Positions 13,893 to 26,752 are shown, counted from the first letter of the stretch. The stretch: 64,000 nucleotides of DNA from Ziziphus jujuba (GCF_031755915.1 NC_083390.1:18941001-19005000); one strand, 5' to 3'. Notes: a model not told the origin generated them from the sequence alone. Numbers and translations are program-made.

Positions 13893-16800
13893 TTATTTCC
13901 ATGCAACTTTTTCAATTTCATCTTTGGCTGACTTATACAGTTCAAGCCGTTTAGCTATGGTTTCTCTTCTTTCCATGAGTGCCGGGTCTTCATCCAACAT
14001 TGCACTTAGCCTTTCCTTCTGCAAATAAATATAGAACATGATTTCATCACTTTCAATTATGATTCACAACACACAGATTCTATCACATGCTTGATATAGG
14101 GGTTGACTCCTATTACCCTTCTGTTTTGGGTAATTAAGAATACATATTATCCGTTGAATTTTTTTCTTTTTGGTAAATAAATTTTGTTTTTATTTTTGTT
14201 ACTCAGTCACTGATTTGTACATTTCTATACTTTCAGCTTGCCTATAGAAAATTCCAAATGATTGTGTACAAAGAGAAGAAAGGAGAAAAAAATGAAATTT
14301 AACAAGAGGTTACTTAATTTCCAAAAACACGAAGATAAATCTATAAAAGTTTGCAAATCACATGAAAGATTAAAATAATTTAACAACAATGTTATAATAT
14401 ATATATATATATATATATTTTCCCATAAAACTATTGTCATTATCAAGAAAATGCACATCAACAATTGCTTCGACTGTTTATGGAACACTACTAATATATA
14501 ATTTTAATAATATTGATGATAAAAAGTTGATTTGGAAACTTCACCTCTTTCTTCCCAAGTTGAATATAGAAGTTGCTGAGCAGTGATTTCCTGGCCTCTC
14601 GAACTTGACAGTAAACCACAGCCTTTGGAATTGTATTCTTCAGTGTATCACAGACCATACCAATATAAGCAATGACATTTGACCCTGATACCAACATAGA
14701 ACAGAACATATCCTCAGCAATTGAATCTACTCCTTATGGTGAATCTATACTTCATGAATCTTTTACCAGCAACTAGCATGTGCTGTGGTGATAAATTAAC
14801 TTCGTGTTTAAGTGCATAGCTTTTGATGAAATAGAAGTATAAATGGGAATACTAATAGTACTAACCATAATCAGTAAATAAGAGAGAGAGAGGAAATGAA
14901 GAAGAAGAAGATGAGAAGCATCATGAATATATTTCAAAGCCTAAACCAATTGTTATCAAATCTACAATGCGGAGATTAACAAAGTGCATGTACAGTATAC
15001 TTTGAGAGACAAGCAGGAAACAGAATACCAATTTTTTTGAGATAAGCGTCTGAGTAACGATCCCCAGTTGATCCCATTTGCCTTTCATATCTCTCTCTCT
15101 CTCTTTCTCTTTCTCTGTCTCTGTCTCTGTCTCTGTCTCTGTCTCTGTCTTTGTCTTTATCTTTGTCTCTGTCTCTGTCTCCTGGAGTTCTATCTTGTTC
15201 AAAATGAATCTTTCGGAAAAATTCCACTGTTAGGTAGCTAGATTCCATCTCCACCAGCCGGTTAACAGTTTTCCTGCTTTCATCACGGAATCTTTCTAAT
15301 GCTTCATTTGCAGCAGTTGCTATGTCAGTTTGAAGTGTAGGGAATCGTTTCAGTTCCTGTAGTTATCAATCATGAAGTATCATTGGCATACATACAAAAA
15401 AAGTTCTATGCACATGTTTAGCCATCTCAATCCATCTGAAGTGTAACAAGAATTTGCAAGGCTACCAGCACATGCTAAGTGGGAAGCCAACTGTCTGGCC
15501 AACATAATCTCAAATTTAGAAATTGCTTGCTCAGCCACATGCTTAAAAGAAAAAGAGTCAAGAAAAACATTCTTCGGTACCCATTTAAGTAATATGTAAA
15601 TGCATACAGTTTCTGTACTTCTAATAAGTCTGTTATAAGTAAAGATACCTCAGTTGCAGCTATTGACTTCCGAACAAGTTCTTTCAAAACTAGGTGCACC
15701 TGTTAAGAGAACCAAACATAAAAAAATTCAACAATCAAGAATGAAATAAACTGCCTTTGTTTAACAAAGACGGAAAAAACATAAAAAGCTGTCTAATATC
15801 AACTTGCCAGTGACTATTATATGGCATCAGTCTAAGAAAACTTTACAACTAATTTATCCTAATTACAAACTATAAAATCATTGACTAGAATATGAGACAA
15901 GGACAATACAGCATCCACGGAGGCTTCAGCTGGTCCTTTGAAGTAGCCGATAGATCCATCAATGAGTCTTCTGTATCCTTGCTCTGGAGCAATCAAGTGG
16001 GGCTGATAACCGTCTGCTTCTGAAACAATTCTCTGGACATTTTTCAATGAGAGATGACGATCAAAGGGGAGTTTCTTTAAAGCAGCTGGTAATTGATGAT
16101 CAAAAACTCCATATATCCGATCTCCACCAGGTCGCCTGAGGTATTAAGGCACAATCAGGTTGACACATTTTATGTTCTCAAAATTATAAGTTCTATAAAA
16201 AATGACTGGTTGTTCAAAAAGGCAAACAAATAATTTCTTCTCAAAAAAAAAAAAAAAAAAGAAGGGTAGAAGAAGAAGAAGAAGAAAAGAAGAAGTTGCT
16301 AGACATACCTTAAAATGCCATATACATTTGGAAATTTTAATTTTACCCATAAAGGCAGAAACATATGCACATGGCTACAGAAAAGAGGATATTTAAGAAT
16401 TTCTATGATTCTAATCTGATGATCATTAAACAGGATAAGGGCAAAGGAAAATCTTGCTAAATATTGGATATATTAAACCATGATCCCATTCTCTCCAAAC
16501 TTTATCATGCAACAATAGAAGTTATATCATACAAAAAATGAAGTTGTTTATGTTGACGTAAATTCAAAACAAATTGAACACACATGTTGAAGAAAAGGTC
16601 AAGGAATATACCCTCCGTCCAAGTGTTCCTTAAACACACGATCAAATGCACGACACATTTCTAAAATAGTGTATAGCTGGGCCTGTGATATAACACAATT
16701 AATGGTATTATTATTGCGTAAATTTCATGCATAAGCAAGAAATTGATTGCCAGAGAAGTCCAAGTTTTACCCCTGAGTCTACAGCAATTGGTCTGCCAAT

Positions 16801-17994
16801 TTTATCCAGCTCTGCATTTAGCTCATCAATAGTCTTATTTATTAAAGCAACGATACTTGGTATGCGCTGCCTGATGACAGTCTCCAAATGCTGAAAATAT
16901 ATGAAATGGAAGATGGTAATTTGGGATAATGAAACTTTCAGTAGAATTATTACACAAGCATAATAAGGAAGATAAAACAAAGTCATTATAGATAATGTGA
17001 CCTGAGATAAAAGTTTTGCAAGATATTCTGAACCCATTTTATGTGCCAAGTGTCCATACTCAGGACTAGTTTCAAAATACTCTTTCTCCTTTCTGCGAGC
17101 AGCCATCATATCAACATTCTTGTTAATGTCAGCTTGCGAACGATTAACAATTCCAACCCATGGATGCTGAAGTCTGTATGATCTTCCTTCAAGAACCTTA
17201 AACATTCATTATAGGTAAACATTATGTTTTGACCAGTTATAACTCAAACTGACAGTACACCAAAATCTGATAGCATAAATAATTAACCAAACAGAAGACA
17301 AAAAGCTGAAAACTGAATATGATATAATGCAAATTAAATTATTGAACTTGTAAATGCTAAAGTAACTGCTCTGGTCTGATCATTTATGCAGTCAGGATGA
17401 ATGAAGAACATACATCTACAGCGTTAGTTCCCCTGTCCATCAGATCAAGTTTTGTTAGCACTCCAAATGTCCTTTCGCCTGAAATATGAATGATAAAAGA
17501 ACAAAGTAATTGCTTTGGCCTGTAAACTAAACATTCTTATGATCAACAAAGCAATTCGAGTGACAAATATTGTATCCCCATGTAGCATAGATCACGTTAC
17601 CAGAAGGATCAACTTCTCTTCCAAGTTTTATAGCATCAGAAGTGGCAATATCTTGATTAGCAGGAGATATAGCCAATATAATGCAGTTAGGCTACAAAAC
17701 AAAGAAGTCTATAAGATGGACTGAGCATGAGAGAAAGTAAGAAATTAATAATTATTTGATCGTGGAAACAATTTTTCAGTGGTAAACCCTTACAATTGTG
17801 TAATCGACCTTAGATTACTAATGGAAATATCGCATGGTCAATTCAACATGAAAGTAGGTCTATTTATTTGCCTCACAATAAGAATCAATCACCTAACTGC
17901 ATCCTATGCATGTCACTGCACACGATTTGGAGAATTCCACCTCACTTTACATAGTTGGGAATTTTACATAGGCACATTCCAATCAGAGGGAAAT

Positions 17995-18027
<33 letters not shown>

Positions 18028-19158
18028 CCAATGCTAAAGAGCTAGAAGAAATAGATTAGAACATCTTTCAGTAAATATAGTTCATAAAAACTAAGAAGCA
18101 AAAGTCAAGGTGGTGCAAGATGAATTGTAATTATCCTCTTGGGATTGATTTTGAATCTGTTAATATACAAGACTTACCTTCTCAACATAACTACGGACCA
18201 TGTTTTCAATATCTTCGACGATACTCTCTGGCTGTCCCTCTACAATAATCAAATGTCACCAAGTATATAAATTGAGTTTTTATTAGATGTGAGCATCATT
18301 CCTCAGGATTGAACCTCGTAAAGGAAGGGGCAGGGAAAGAGAAAGTCAAAGTAGTTACCTACAGCAACCTTTGTCAACCCAGGAAGATCTATAAGGGTCA
18401 AGTTTACAACTGTGGCACAAAACATGGCATAAGCATCTTAGAAGCTGAGACGAACTGATAAAGAATTCTAAAACAAAAAAGTGTACAAGAAGTTCGGAAG
18501 TTGGAACTCCTCTCCCTTGTGAAAATCCCAAAATGGTGAGCCAATTATAAGAAGCTTTGTTATAAATCATATGGTTTGCATCACATTCAGTAGCAGAAAT
18601 ATAGTAATCAAGTTCCATTTCCCCGTTAGCATTCAAAAACTCATAAATTAAAGAAAATTATAATTGTACAACAAGCCAAACAATTTTTTAGAAAGGTAAC
18701 TCTATTTACGTTTCGCTGCATGACAACTAGGATGGAAAATGGCACTTGACTTTATCTCAAATCTCTATAAACCAACTGTATTCCAGAGTCCTCCGAAATT
18801 AATTTTCCAACAGAAAGCTCCCATAATCTCAAATCTTTTCTGAACATTTGATGATAATGAGTAAAAAGGGGAGGGGAAAAAAAAATTAATAATTTGCTAA
18901 CCTTAATGAATGAACGACCAATGTTCTTAAAATGGAAGAAAAAAGAAATTAAGATATGCATAAAGAAACAACCGTATTTACATGTTACAATGTTTAAACC
19001 AAAACAGTTCCATCTGAAATTACATAAGGGAAATAAGAACACAAACCATTTGGAGAATATATACTCAGGTGGATGGGAACATTAGAAATCTGCTTTGATT
19101 TCCCTGTTATACGATCCGTCTCATCACTGATCTCCTTACGCACAGCAGCTGCAAAAAG

Positions 19159-19201
<43 letters not shown>

Positions 19202-20274
19202 TACTTTTTGGTGATTTAAACAGTTCTAATATGACTACTTAAATTTTTTTCGGATCAACTGTATAGCCAATGGGTTAATAATGCCTTAATGGCCAATGAA
19301 TTTTCATGAACTAACCAGACAGCAGATCAAAACTTAAAAGGAATATTAATCAATGAGAAAAAAAAAAAAAGCATTAGCTAATAAATGAAGTTTGTCTTCA
19401 ATGAAAGAGATTAATCTCAGCTTCCACTAAAATTTGGCTCACCAAAATCAGTAAACTTCTTCCTAGGCGCATGGAGAAATTCTGCATATTCTTGTTGCCC
19501 GTCCGCTATTTTATGAAGTTGCAAGACTAATGGCCTTCGAGTAACAATACCTTACAACCCAAGGAAAGTTGATAAGAACAAAGTAAAGACATTACAGTAT
19601 ATATGATTCTGAGCATCATATTTATACAATGAACAAAATTATTCTAAAAATATGCTTTACTTAGAAAGTTTCATAAGGCACCGTTTGGTTCACGGTAAAC
19701 AGAAGCAGATAAAAGAATTTTTATTCAATTTTATTTATTTCTTTTCCATGCTAGAAGAAATAAAAACATCTACTCCATTGAGCAGTAGGCGATTACTTGC
19801 TTGCTTGAAAATGAGCTCTCAACATATCAGAAATCAAATTATGGAATAACATTCTCGCATTCTATACTTTGTACCCAAATAAAAACATTTTTAAAAAACA
19901 AAAACAAAAATCTCCTGAAAACAACAAAAATTCAAATGGAAAATTTACACATAAACCGAGCAATTACCAGATCCACGAGGCAAGAAATCTCTCCCAACCA
20001 CGCTTTCCAACACCGAAGATTTTCCAGAACTCTATTTTTCTCCAACGGAAAAGAAAACCATTTTTAAAAACAAAAGAAAATAGAAAAAATATCAAAACCA
20101 AGCATAAAAATTTAAAATTTGAAAAAAAAAAAATTGAAAAACCTGGCCTCCAACAACAGCAACAGAAGGAAGAGCTTCCCAGAGGGACATTCCTTCTCCA
20201 CCATAGTCACCTAAGACGGTGCAAGCTCTTTGGATTTTGTTGACAAGACCAATCAAGCTCTCCATTGTCGCCAT
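13893..20274 (-). CDS. DRP1C: Dynamin-related protein of the DRP1C type
   Basis: Sixteen exons on the minus strand: 20143-20274, 19968-20031, 19443-19550, 19047-19148, 18359-18409, 18178-18239, 17601-17691, 17414-17478, 17002-17196, 16771-16890, 16612-16682, 15910-16135, 15649-15699, 15029-15356, 14545-14684, 13893-14018. All junctions are GT-AG and the frame stays open for 643 residues. GTPase motifs are intact: P-loop GGQSSGKSS (42-50), DLPG (143-146), TKLD (212-215). The middle domain and the GTPase effector region (from about 556, ending VAWK) follow; there is no PH or proline-rich domain, as in plant DRP1. The start [20 protein letters not shown] and the sequences ESVVGRDF and HLETVIRQ match DRP1C better than DRP1A or E. 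These GTPases assemble on the plasma membrane and cell plate and act in clathrin-linked endocytosis and cytokinesis. Residues 506-535 are an unusual RD/KD/RE repeat. Confidence 0.95.
14395..14418. repeat. (AT)12 microsatellite in a DRP1C intron
   Basis: Alternating A and T in the last intron of the dynamin gene. Such arrays also occur at 18002-18026, in another intron of the same gene. Confidence 0.85.
15090..15179 (-). repeat. Coding hexamer microsatellite, RD/KD/RE repeat in DRP1C
   Basis: The coding strand carries GACAGA-type hexamers that drift into GATAAA/GACAAA and then GAGAGA units. They encode Asp-Arg, Asp-Lys and finally Glu-Arg dipeptides over 30 residues (506-535) without breaking the frame. 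It lies in the variable linker just before the GTPase effector domain, where Arabidopsis DRP1C has a shorter Pro/Asn-rich linker (from memory). Confidence 0.95.
19172..19198. repeat. A27 homopolymer in a DRP1C intron
   Basis: A run of about 27 A immediately upstream on the + strand of the ACACAC tract near the exon 4 acceptor. On the coding strand it is a long T-tract in the polypyrimidine zone, about 20 bases before the AG. Confidence 0.8.
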
Positions 20275-20592
20275 TTTTTTGAAATCAAAAGCGACCAAAA
20301 ATGATCCACAACGAGTGCAAACACAGAAGAAAATGCAGGAAAACGGAAGAAAATAGGTGGGTTTTGGATCAGAATAGGAAATGTGGATCCACAATGAGAT
20401 TTTGGATCACATAACTCAGATGGGTTTTTGGTGCAGAGATTGAATCTGAGAGAGAAGAGGAAAAACAAAAATAAAATAACGGTTATAGGCGTGGTGGTTG
20501 CATGAACATGTATGATGTATGTATCTGAATGATATATGTAACTTGGAGCTAAAATGCTCATAATTCCTATGAATATCACATCTCAAGCACCC

Positions 20593-20598
20593 CACGTG
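20593..20598. promoter_or_regulatory. G-box core CACGTG upstream of DRP1C
   Basis: CACGTG about 320 bp upstream of the DRP1C start codon, immediately followed on the + strand by a long CT repeat. It is a candidate bHLH/bZIP site; a 6-bp match alone is weak evidence. Confidence 0.35.
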
Positions 20599-20602
20599 CA
20601 AT

Positions 20603-20603
<1 letters not shown>

Positions 20604-20643
<40 letters not shown>
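20604..20643. repeat. (CT)20 microsatellite in the DRP1C upstream region
   Basis: Forty bases of uninterrupted CT, read as GA on the DRP1C coding strand and about 330-370 bp before its ATG. It could be a GAGA-type promoter element or a simple microsatellite. Confidence 0.9.
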
Positions 20644-20648
<5 letters not shown>

Positions 20649-21771
20649 AATAATTATTAGAAAAAAATTGTGAGATATGTAGTCCCTTTCCTATCAAATT
20701 AGAAAATGAGATATTAAGTATAAATTATTTTCCTTCAAATATCCTACAACTAACTTTCATAGTTGAAAGCTTAAGTTTAACTAGTTTTTCCACTCCCAAA
20801 AAAATAAATAAATAAATAAATAATATTGTTTCTGTTCTTTATTCTTTTCTTGATCTGTTTGAAAATCTAATATTCCAATACAAAAGTAAATACGTATGTT
20901 AAGTAAGAATTTGAATATCTTTATCAAATACATTATACAATATGACGTACTTAAACTTCTTAATTTGGAACGAGGCAATTGGGATATAAATATAAAATTT
21001 AACTAGTATAATTACATGAAAAATAGATGAAAGCCAGTCAAATGATTCAAATCCAACAAACCACATAATATAATAGTTCTATAAATCGGTATTTTCGTTT
21101 TTTTATTTTTGTGTAGGAATGGAAATTGAGCAAATTAAATATGAACTACGTATTCCATAATCAATTTGTTAGATAAGCTAATTCAATTTTTATAAAATTT
21201 GAATCGATATTTCCAAATTGTAATCCCATGACACTTTTTTTTTTTTTTTTTTAAGGCTTTATGGTCTAAATTTATCTTCCCTTTAGTGATTATGTTCGGA
21301 GCCAGACACTACTCCCGAAAGGAAAATAAACGGAAAATTTTATTATCTTTAAAAAATAAAAAATAAAAAAAAAGACACCAACTGGCAGGCGTGGATAGTG
21401 AAAGGAGGAACCACTAGTGACTGGTCTCTGTTAAGGAAGAATAGCGTCTTTGACAGCGAACCAATTCGTAGAAGTTGGGCTTTATAGATGCTTCACACCA
21501 AGGCCCAACCCAAAATACCATTAAGCTGACGATCCAGAAACCAAACCAATTTAATAATAATACAAAATCTTTTCTTTTTTGGTAATAATAATAATAATAA
21601 TACAAAATTGTTCCTATAAAAGAAGTACAAATTCGTTTTTGAATTACAAGAATGTTGCTTTTACAATTAATTACGAATCAAAAATTGTTTCCCCATTCCA
21701 AAACAAACCTACAATATTCTTTAGATTATCACAAAGTTTTTAACATGTTAGAAAATTATACATATAAGAAA

Positions 21772-21783
21772 AATATTGCAATG
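21772..21783 (+). repeat. LINE target-site duplication, 5' copy
   Basis: AATATTGCAATG is repeated exactly at 26751-26762, directly after the LINE's (TAA)n tail. A 12-bp direct repeat at both ends of a LINE is the footprint of target-primed reverse transcription. Confidence 0.8.
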
Positions 21784-21901
21784 AAGCATTCCGCGTCTCT
21801 CTCTTCTGCTTGGAGAGTTTTTTCTCTCATGATTTCTGCATGAGTTTTTTATCCTTCTAATCTTGGGAAGGAATTTGTTTGTTTTTTTGAAAAAAAAAAT
21901 A

Positions 21902-23168
21902 ATGGAAGAAGTGACAACTATGTTTCAAAGACGTCTTTTACTCACATCAGAGGAAAGTTCATCTTTAGATCTACGTTCTCATCATCGTGAAGAGGAGGCG
22001 AATGTCCTACAAGTATGTGTATTGGATACCATGTCTTCATTGTGGGGTTCTTCTACACCAGTTCAGATTCGAGAATTATATGAAAATATTTTTATAGCCC
22101 AGTTTCATTCTGTTAATTACAAAGAACATGTTATAAATGGATCTCCATGGCATTTTGATCGTTCTTTGGTCCTATTAGAAGAAATAACTGGTCCAGTTCT
22201 CCCACGTCAAGTTTCTATTACACATGCTATGTTTTGGATTCAATTGCACAATCTTCCTCTTCAATGTATGATCCAGTCTGTTGGTCATGCTATTGGTAAC
22301 CAATTGGGCAATCTGGCATCTATTGACACTGATGAGGAGGGTAAATGTTGGGGTCGATTTATGCACATTAGAGTCCAAATCGATATTCAGAAACCATTGC
22401 GGAGAGGCATGAAAGTTAAACTTGACGAAATGGACAGTTTCTGGGTGGATTTCCAATATGAGAAACTGACAAAGTTTTGCCTCGTATGTGTGGTCTCTTG
22501 GGACATTTGCAAAAGGATTGCCACATAGTACACTCTCATACTACTCCATAATATGGCGCTTGGTTGCAAGCAAATTCTGTTTTGATTTCACCTAAAGGAT
22601 CAAAACTAGGTGTTGGTAATCGCTGTCCTGAGTCTACCAATTCTCAATCTCATACTTATGATGATAGGACAAGGATTTCACAGAAGGGGTCTGAATCTTC
22701 GACAAGGAGCATTGATGGAGATTTACCGTTACTCCCAGAAACGGTTATGGAAATTGAATCACAGACGGTTTCAGAGAAGGCAGCAGTTGAAAAACCTCCT
22801 ATGCAACTGATGCTATTGACTGGGGATGACTCTGGTGATGATGTGGCAACAAAATCAGTCTACAGAAAATCTGACGTGGAAAAAAATTTGACCAAGGATG
22901 ACATGTATTGTAATCTAACCAGGGTTTCTAATTCACTTAAAATACTTACACATGGAAGTATTCGAGGATCTAGTTTTGGTTTACGAAAATACCAAAATGG
23001 GACAGTTTTCGGGGTAGAAAACATACTGGTCTGAAATGGACAAGAGCTATAGAGAGAGGTTTGGTGTTGAAGCAGAAGAAATTGAAGAATTCAGTGGATT
23101 CCAAAGTAGAAGATGTTGAATCTTCTGAAGTGGTGGGGCTTGCAATGCAACCCCACCACGAGCCATGA
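21902..23168 (+). pseudogene. LINE ORF1, gag-like DUF4283 protein, frameshifted
   Basis: ATG at 21902 opens a frame running to 22528. The N-terminal half is the DUF4283-type RNA-binding region (SLWGSSTPVQIRELYENIF, INGSPWHFDRSLVLL, ITHAMFWIQLHNLPL). The expected CCHC zinc knuckle begins with two cysteines at FCLVC, then a one-base frameshift near 22490 puts the remaining Gly-His-Cys part in another frame. The downstream part, rich in Ser and acidic residues, is read in a second frame from about 22564, and after a further shift near 23010 the last stretch ends with TGA at 23166-23168. In living elements this protein packages the RNA. Here it cannot be translated whole. Confidence 0.85.
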
Positions 23169-26100
23169 AGGTGCTAAGTTGGAATGCTCGTGGGATCGAG
23201 AACCCACGGACATTCAGAGCATTCCTTCGATCGCTCAAAATGAAGAATCCCGACATTGTGTTTCTTATGGAGACACATTTATTGACACGACAATTGGAGC
23301 AAATTCGAGTGCGTATTAACATGGGTGGATGTTTTAGGGTTAATCGGATACGAATGGGTGGTGGTCTTGCCTTATTTTGGAGACGAGACTTGCAGGTGCA
23401 AGTTAAATCTTACTCAGTAGGCCATATTGACTCAGAAATTCTACACCCAGTAAAAGGTTGGCTGTATTTAACTGGTTTTTATGGAAACCCAGAGGAAAAT
23501 CAAAGACACCATTCTTGGGAGCTTTTACGTCGATTACAATCTACATCTTCACCAGTGTGGTTTGTTCTTGGAGATTTCAATGAGATTCTGAGTTTACGTG
23601 ATAAATTGGGTGGTCGTACTCGTGCTGCATCCTAAATTGATGGTTTTCGTCAGGTAATTGACCTATGTCAGTTGCGTCTAGTGCCTTTCTCTGGCTACCA
23701 TTATACATGGTCTAATGGACGGGAAGGGGAGGCTAATGTACAAGAGTTGCTTGATAGATCTTTCTGTTCTCTTGAAGGTCGGCTTGTGTTTCCAGCTGTT
23801 AACGTTCGTCATCTTATATCTTCTGTATCTGATCATTGTCCGATACTTTTGGGTCTAGATGATTTCAGTGAAAGGAACATTCAGTTTGGCAAGAGGTTTC
23901 ATTTTGAAGCCATTTGGACTAAGGAAATTGAGTGTGAACAGATTATTGGTAACGTATGGGGCTCTGCAAGTGACGGGTTAGTTCCATTGCAACATCTTTC
24001 ATCAAGATTGGCTATTTGTGCACATAAGTTGGGGAATTGGAATAAGTATAATTTTAGACAAATTACTCATGAATTAAAGGAGTGCCATCGTTCCTTAGCA
24101 TCCATGAAGTTGGCATCGGTTTCAACGGAAATTTTTTCCACAATCATGCTTCTTCTAGGCAACGGCATAATACCATTATAGGTGTTACTGATGGTTTGGG
24201 AATTTGGGATGATAATCCAGTTTCTTTCCCTAAGGTTTTCCTTAATTATTTCGACAACCTGTTTTCTACTGGTGGCTCTTTGGTAGATGAAGATGTTTTA
24301 TTTGGAGTTCATGGAAGAGTTTCAGATGAAATGAATTTGAACTTATCTCGCCCATTTACTACAGATGAAGTGAAGGCTAGTTTATTCCAAATGCATCCCA
24401 CAAAAGCCCCGGGTTGTGATGGAATGCCTGCATTGTTTTTTCAAGAATATTGGCCAATTGTTGGTCCGCAATTAACGGAGGCATGTCTGGATGTTTTAAA
24501 TAACAATGGTGATGTAAGCGTGGTAAATCACACTTTGATTGCTTTAATTCCAAAGATAAAGGAGCCTAGGCAGGTAGCGGACTACAGACCAATAAGTTTA
24601 TGCACTGTTATTTATAAAGTTATTTCAAAGACAATAGTGAATAGACTTAAACCCATTTTACCATTGATTATGTCTCGAGAGCAAAGTGCCTTTGTGCCTG
24701 GTAGGCAGATAACAGACAACATTATGGTTGCTTTTGAGTTATTACATAAGCTTGGTAAGCATCAATCTTCTTCTAACCCCTTGATGGCTATTAAGTTGGA
24801 CATGAGTAAGGCATATGATCGGGTTGAATGGGGTTTTTTATAGCGAATGATGCAGGAGATGGTCTTTGCTAGTAGCTGGATCAATTTAATCAAAAGGTGT
24901 GTTACAACGCTCACCTATTCTGTTTTGGTTAATGGTTCTGCGACTGGTTTGATATGTCCACAAAGAGGGTTAAGACAAGAAGATCCAATGTCTCCTTATC
25001 TTTTTCTTCTATGTGCAGAGGGTCTATCTTGTCTTTTGAAAAAATTTGAGTTCCTGGAATTTTTCAGGGGCTTGCAGGTTGCTCCGTCCAGTCCTGTAGT
25101 ATGCCACTTATTTTTCACAGATGATACCGTTTTATTCACACATACTTCAGAGAATATTTGCCAGCTTATTTTACAGATTTTGCGACAGTATGAAGCAGCT
25201 TCGAGTCAGCAAGTTAATATGCAGAAGACTGACATCACTTTTAGTCCAAATGCTTCACCAGAACTTCGGGCCTATATAAACTCATTATTTCAAGTGCACT
25301 CTTGTCAGGGACATTCGGAATACTTGGGTCTCCCATCTTTTATTGGTCGTCAAAAAGTAGAATTGTTCAGAGTCATTAAAGAACGTGTTTAGAGAAAGCT
25401 GGAAGGTTGGAAAGAGCAATTATTATCCTGTGCAGGAAAAGAAATCTTGTTGAAGGCAGTGGTTCAATCCATTCCTACTTACTCAATGTGCTGTTTCAAG
25501 CTCCCAAAAACACTATTGGATGGTTTAACTAGCATGATTTGTCGTTTCTGGTGGGGTAGTTTTGGAGGCAAACGGGGGATTCATTGGGTTAGTTGGCCGC
25601 AATTATGCCAACCAAAATCAATGGGTGGTCTAGGATTCCGATCATTGCAGGAGTTCAATAGAGCTTTGTTGGCAAAACAATGTTGGAGAATTATCCAAAA
25701 TCCTGATTCTTTGGTCGCTTTGATTTTAAAAGGAAAATATTTTCCAAATGGCTTCTTTTGGGATGCAGGAATAGGAAGACAGCCTTCTCATTTGTGGAGG
25801 AGTCTCTGTTGGGGTCGCAAGATTTTGAACAATGGTGGGATTTGGCGTGTAGGGGATGGACGCTCCATACATATCTATAAGGATCCTTGGCTTCCTTGGG
25901 CTAGTTCTCGTAAAGTCTTGACAAGCCCTGTTCTACATGAAGACTCTTGTGTTGCAGATCTTTTCACTGCTTCTGGTAGATGGAATATCCCATTGGTTCG
26001 TTCTATTTTCTCTTATGATGAAGCTAATGTAATTGAAAAAATTCCAATTGGTGGCCCTGGTCAAAAAGATCATTTTGCATGGTACTATAGCTCACAAGGC

Positions 26101-26697
26101 ATTTACTCTGTCAAATCTGGCTACTGGGTGGCTCGATCTTTGGGTGTGGGTGGTCTGATTGCTGAATCAAGTGGAATCGTCGAAATAGTTTTATGCATGG
26201 TCACGAGCTTCAAAATGTTGAGTCTTACAGAGATGTGGATGCAGCTTACAGAGATGCTTCGGGTAAGGTTGGGGTAGGAGTTGTTATTCGTAATTCATCT
26301 GGTGAGCTGATGGGTATTCTTGCAAAACCTTTTACTCACTCTTGGTCTGCTTTATTTGGGGAGCTCTTGGCTGTTCGTGCGTCTTTTTGCTTCTGTGTAG
26401 ATTCTGGTTTCTTTCAGGGGGAAATTTCATCCAACTCACTTACTGCAGTTAATTTATTAACTGGGGATGGTATTTGTTTGGATGCCAATTGCTTTTTGGT
26501 GGATGAGATCCGTGAACTTTTAATTAAATTTAAAAGACTTTCATGTTTCTTATTCTAGTCGGCAGCAAAATAAAGCTGAACATTCTATAGCAAAATATGC
26601 TGTCAATTTAATTTCTTATGAAACTTGGCTTGAAGATAGCCCTGCGTGGCTTCATCCCGTGCTTCAAGCTGACAAATGTATTCCTTTGGTTTACTAA
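23165..26697 (+). pseudogene. LINE ORF2, endonuclease-reverse transcriptase-RNase H, broken
   Basis: Starts at ATG 23165, overlapping the ORF1 stop as ATGA. The AP endonuclease (23165 to about 23870) shows MKVLSWNARGI, METHL, VLGDFNEIL and SDHCPIL. In-frame TAA at 23633 interrupts it. A frameshift near 24100-24180 leads to the reverse transcriptase (about 24380-25390) with KAPGCDGMPALFFQ, YRPISLCTVIYK, SAFVPGRQITDN, LDMSKAYDRVEW and the catalytic box as FTDD, where FADD is usual. TAG codons at 24841 and 25390 fall inside it. The connector follows, then RNase H from about 26230 in another frame (DVDAAYRDASGKVGVGVVIRN); its usual SDSL is SNSL, removing a catalytic aspartate. A last frameshift near 26540 precedes the true C-terminus, stop 26695-26697. 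The usual zf-RVT segment before RNase H is missing. Confidence 0.9.
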
Positions 26698-26719
26698 TGA
26701 ATTTCTCTATATTTTTCCC

Positions 26720-26752
26720 AAAAAAAACAAATAATAATAATAATAATAATAA
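26720..26752 (+). repeat. LINE 3' tail: A-run and (TAA)n
   Basis: After the ORF2 stop and a short 3' UTR there is an A-run and about eight ATA/TAA units, then the 3' target-site copy. Plant L1 elements commonly end in poly(A) or in short A-rich repeats. Confidence 0.8.

Larger units (their letters stand above)
20275..21783. other. DRP1C upstream region and LINE 5' flank
   Basis: Contains the DRP1C 5' leader and promoter (to about 20.7 kb), then AT-rich intergenic DNA. A short, less AT-rich patch at 21380-21540 has no recognisable open frame. The right edge is the 5' copy of the LINE target-site duplication. Confidence 0.5.
21784..26750 (+). mobile_element. L1-type LINE retrotransposon, near full length but inactive
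   Basis: A 4.97-kb non-LTR element bounded by 12-bp target-site duplications, ending in an A-run and (TAA)n tail. ORF1 (nucleic-acid-binding, DUF4283-like with zinc knuckle) precedes ORF2 (AP-type endonuclease, reverse transcriptase, RNase H), the normal order for plant L1. It carries at least three nonsense codons and several frameshifts, and appears to lack most of the zinc-binding region between the reverse transcriptase and RNase H. The remaining bases still match the family well, which suggests moderate rather than ancient age. It lies in the intergenic gap between DRP1C and the PPR gene and interrupts no visible gene. Confidence 0.93.

Noticed and set aside
20602..20645. CT repeat as a coding or RNA gene feature
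   Set aside because: Simple microsatellite; no frame or hairpin beyond the repeat itself.
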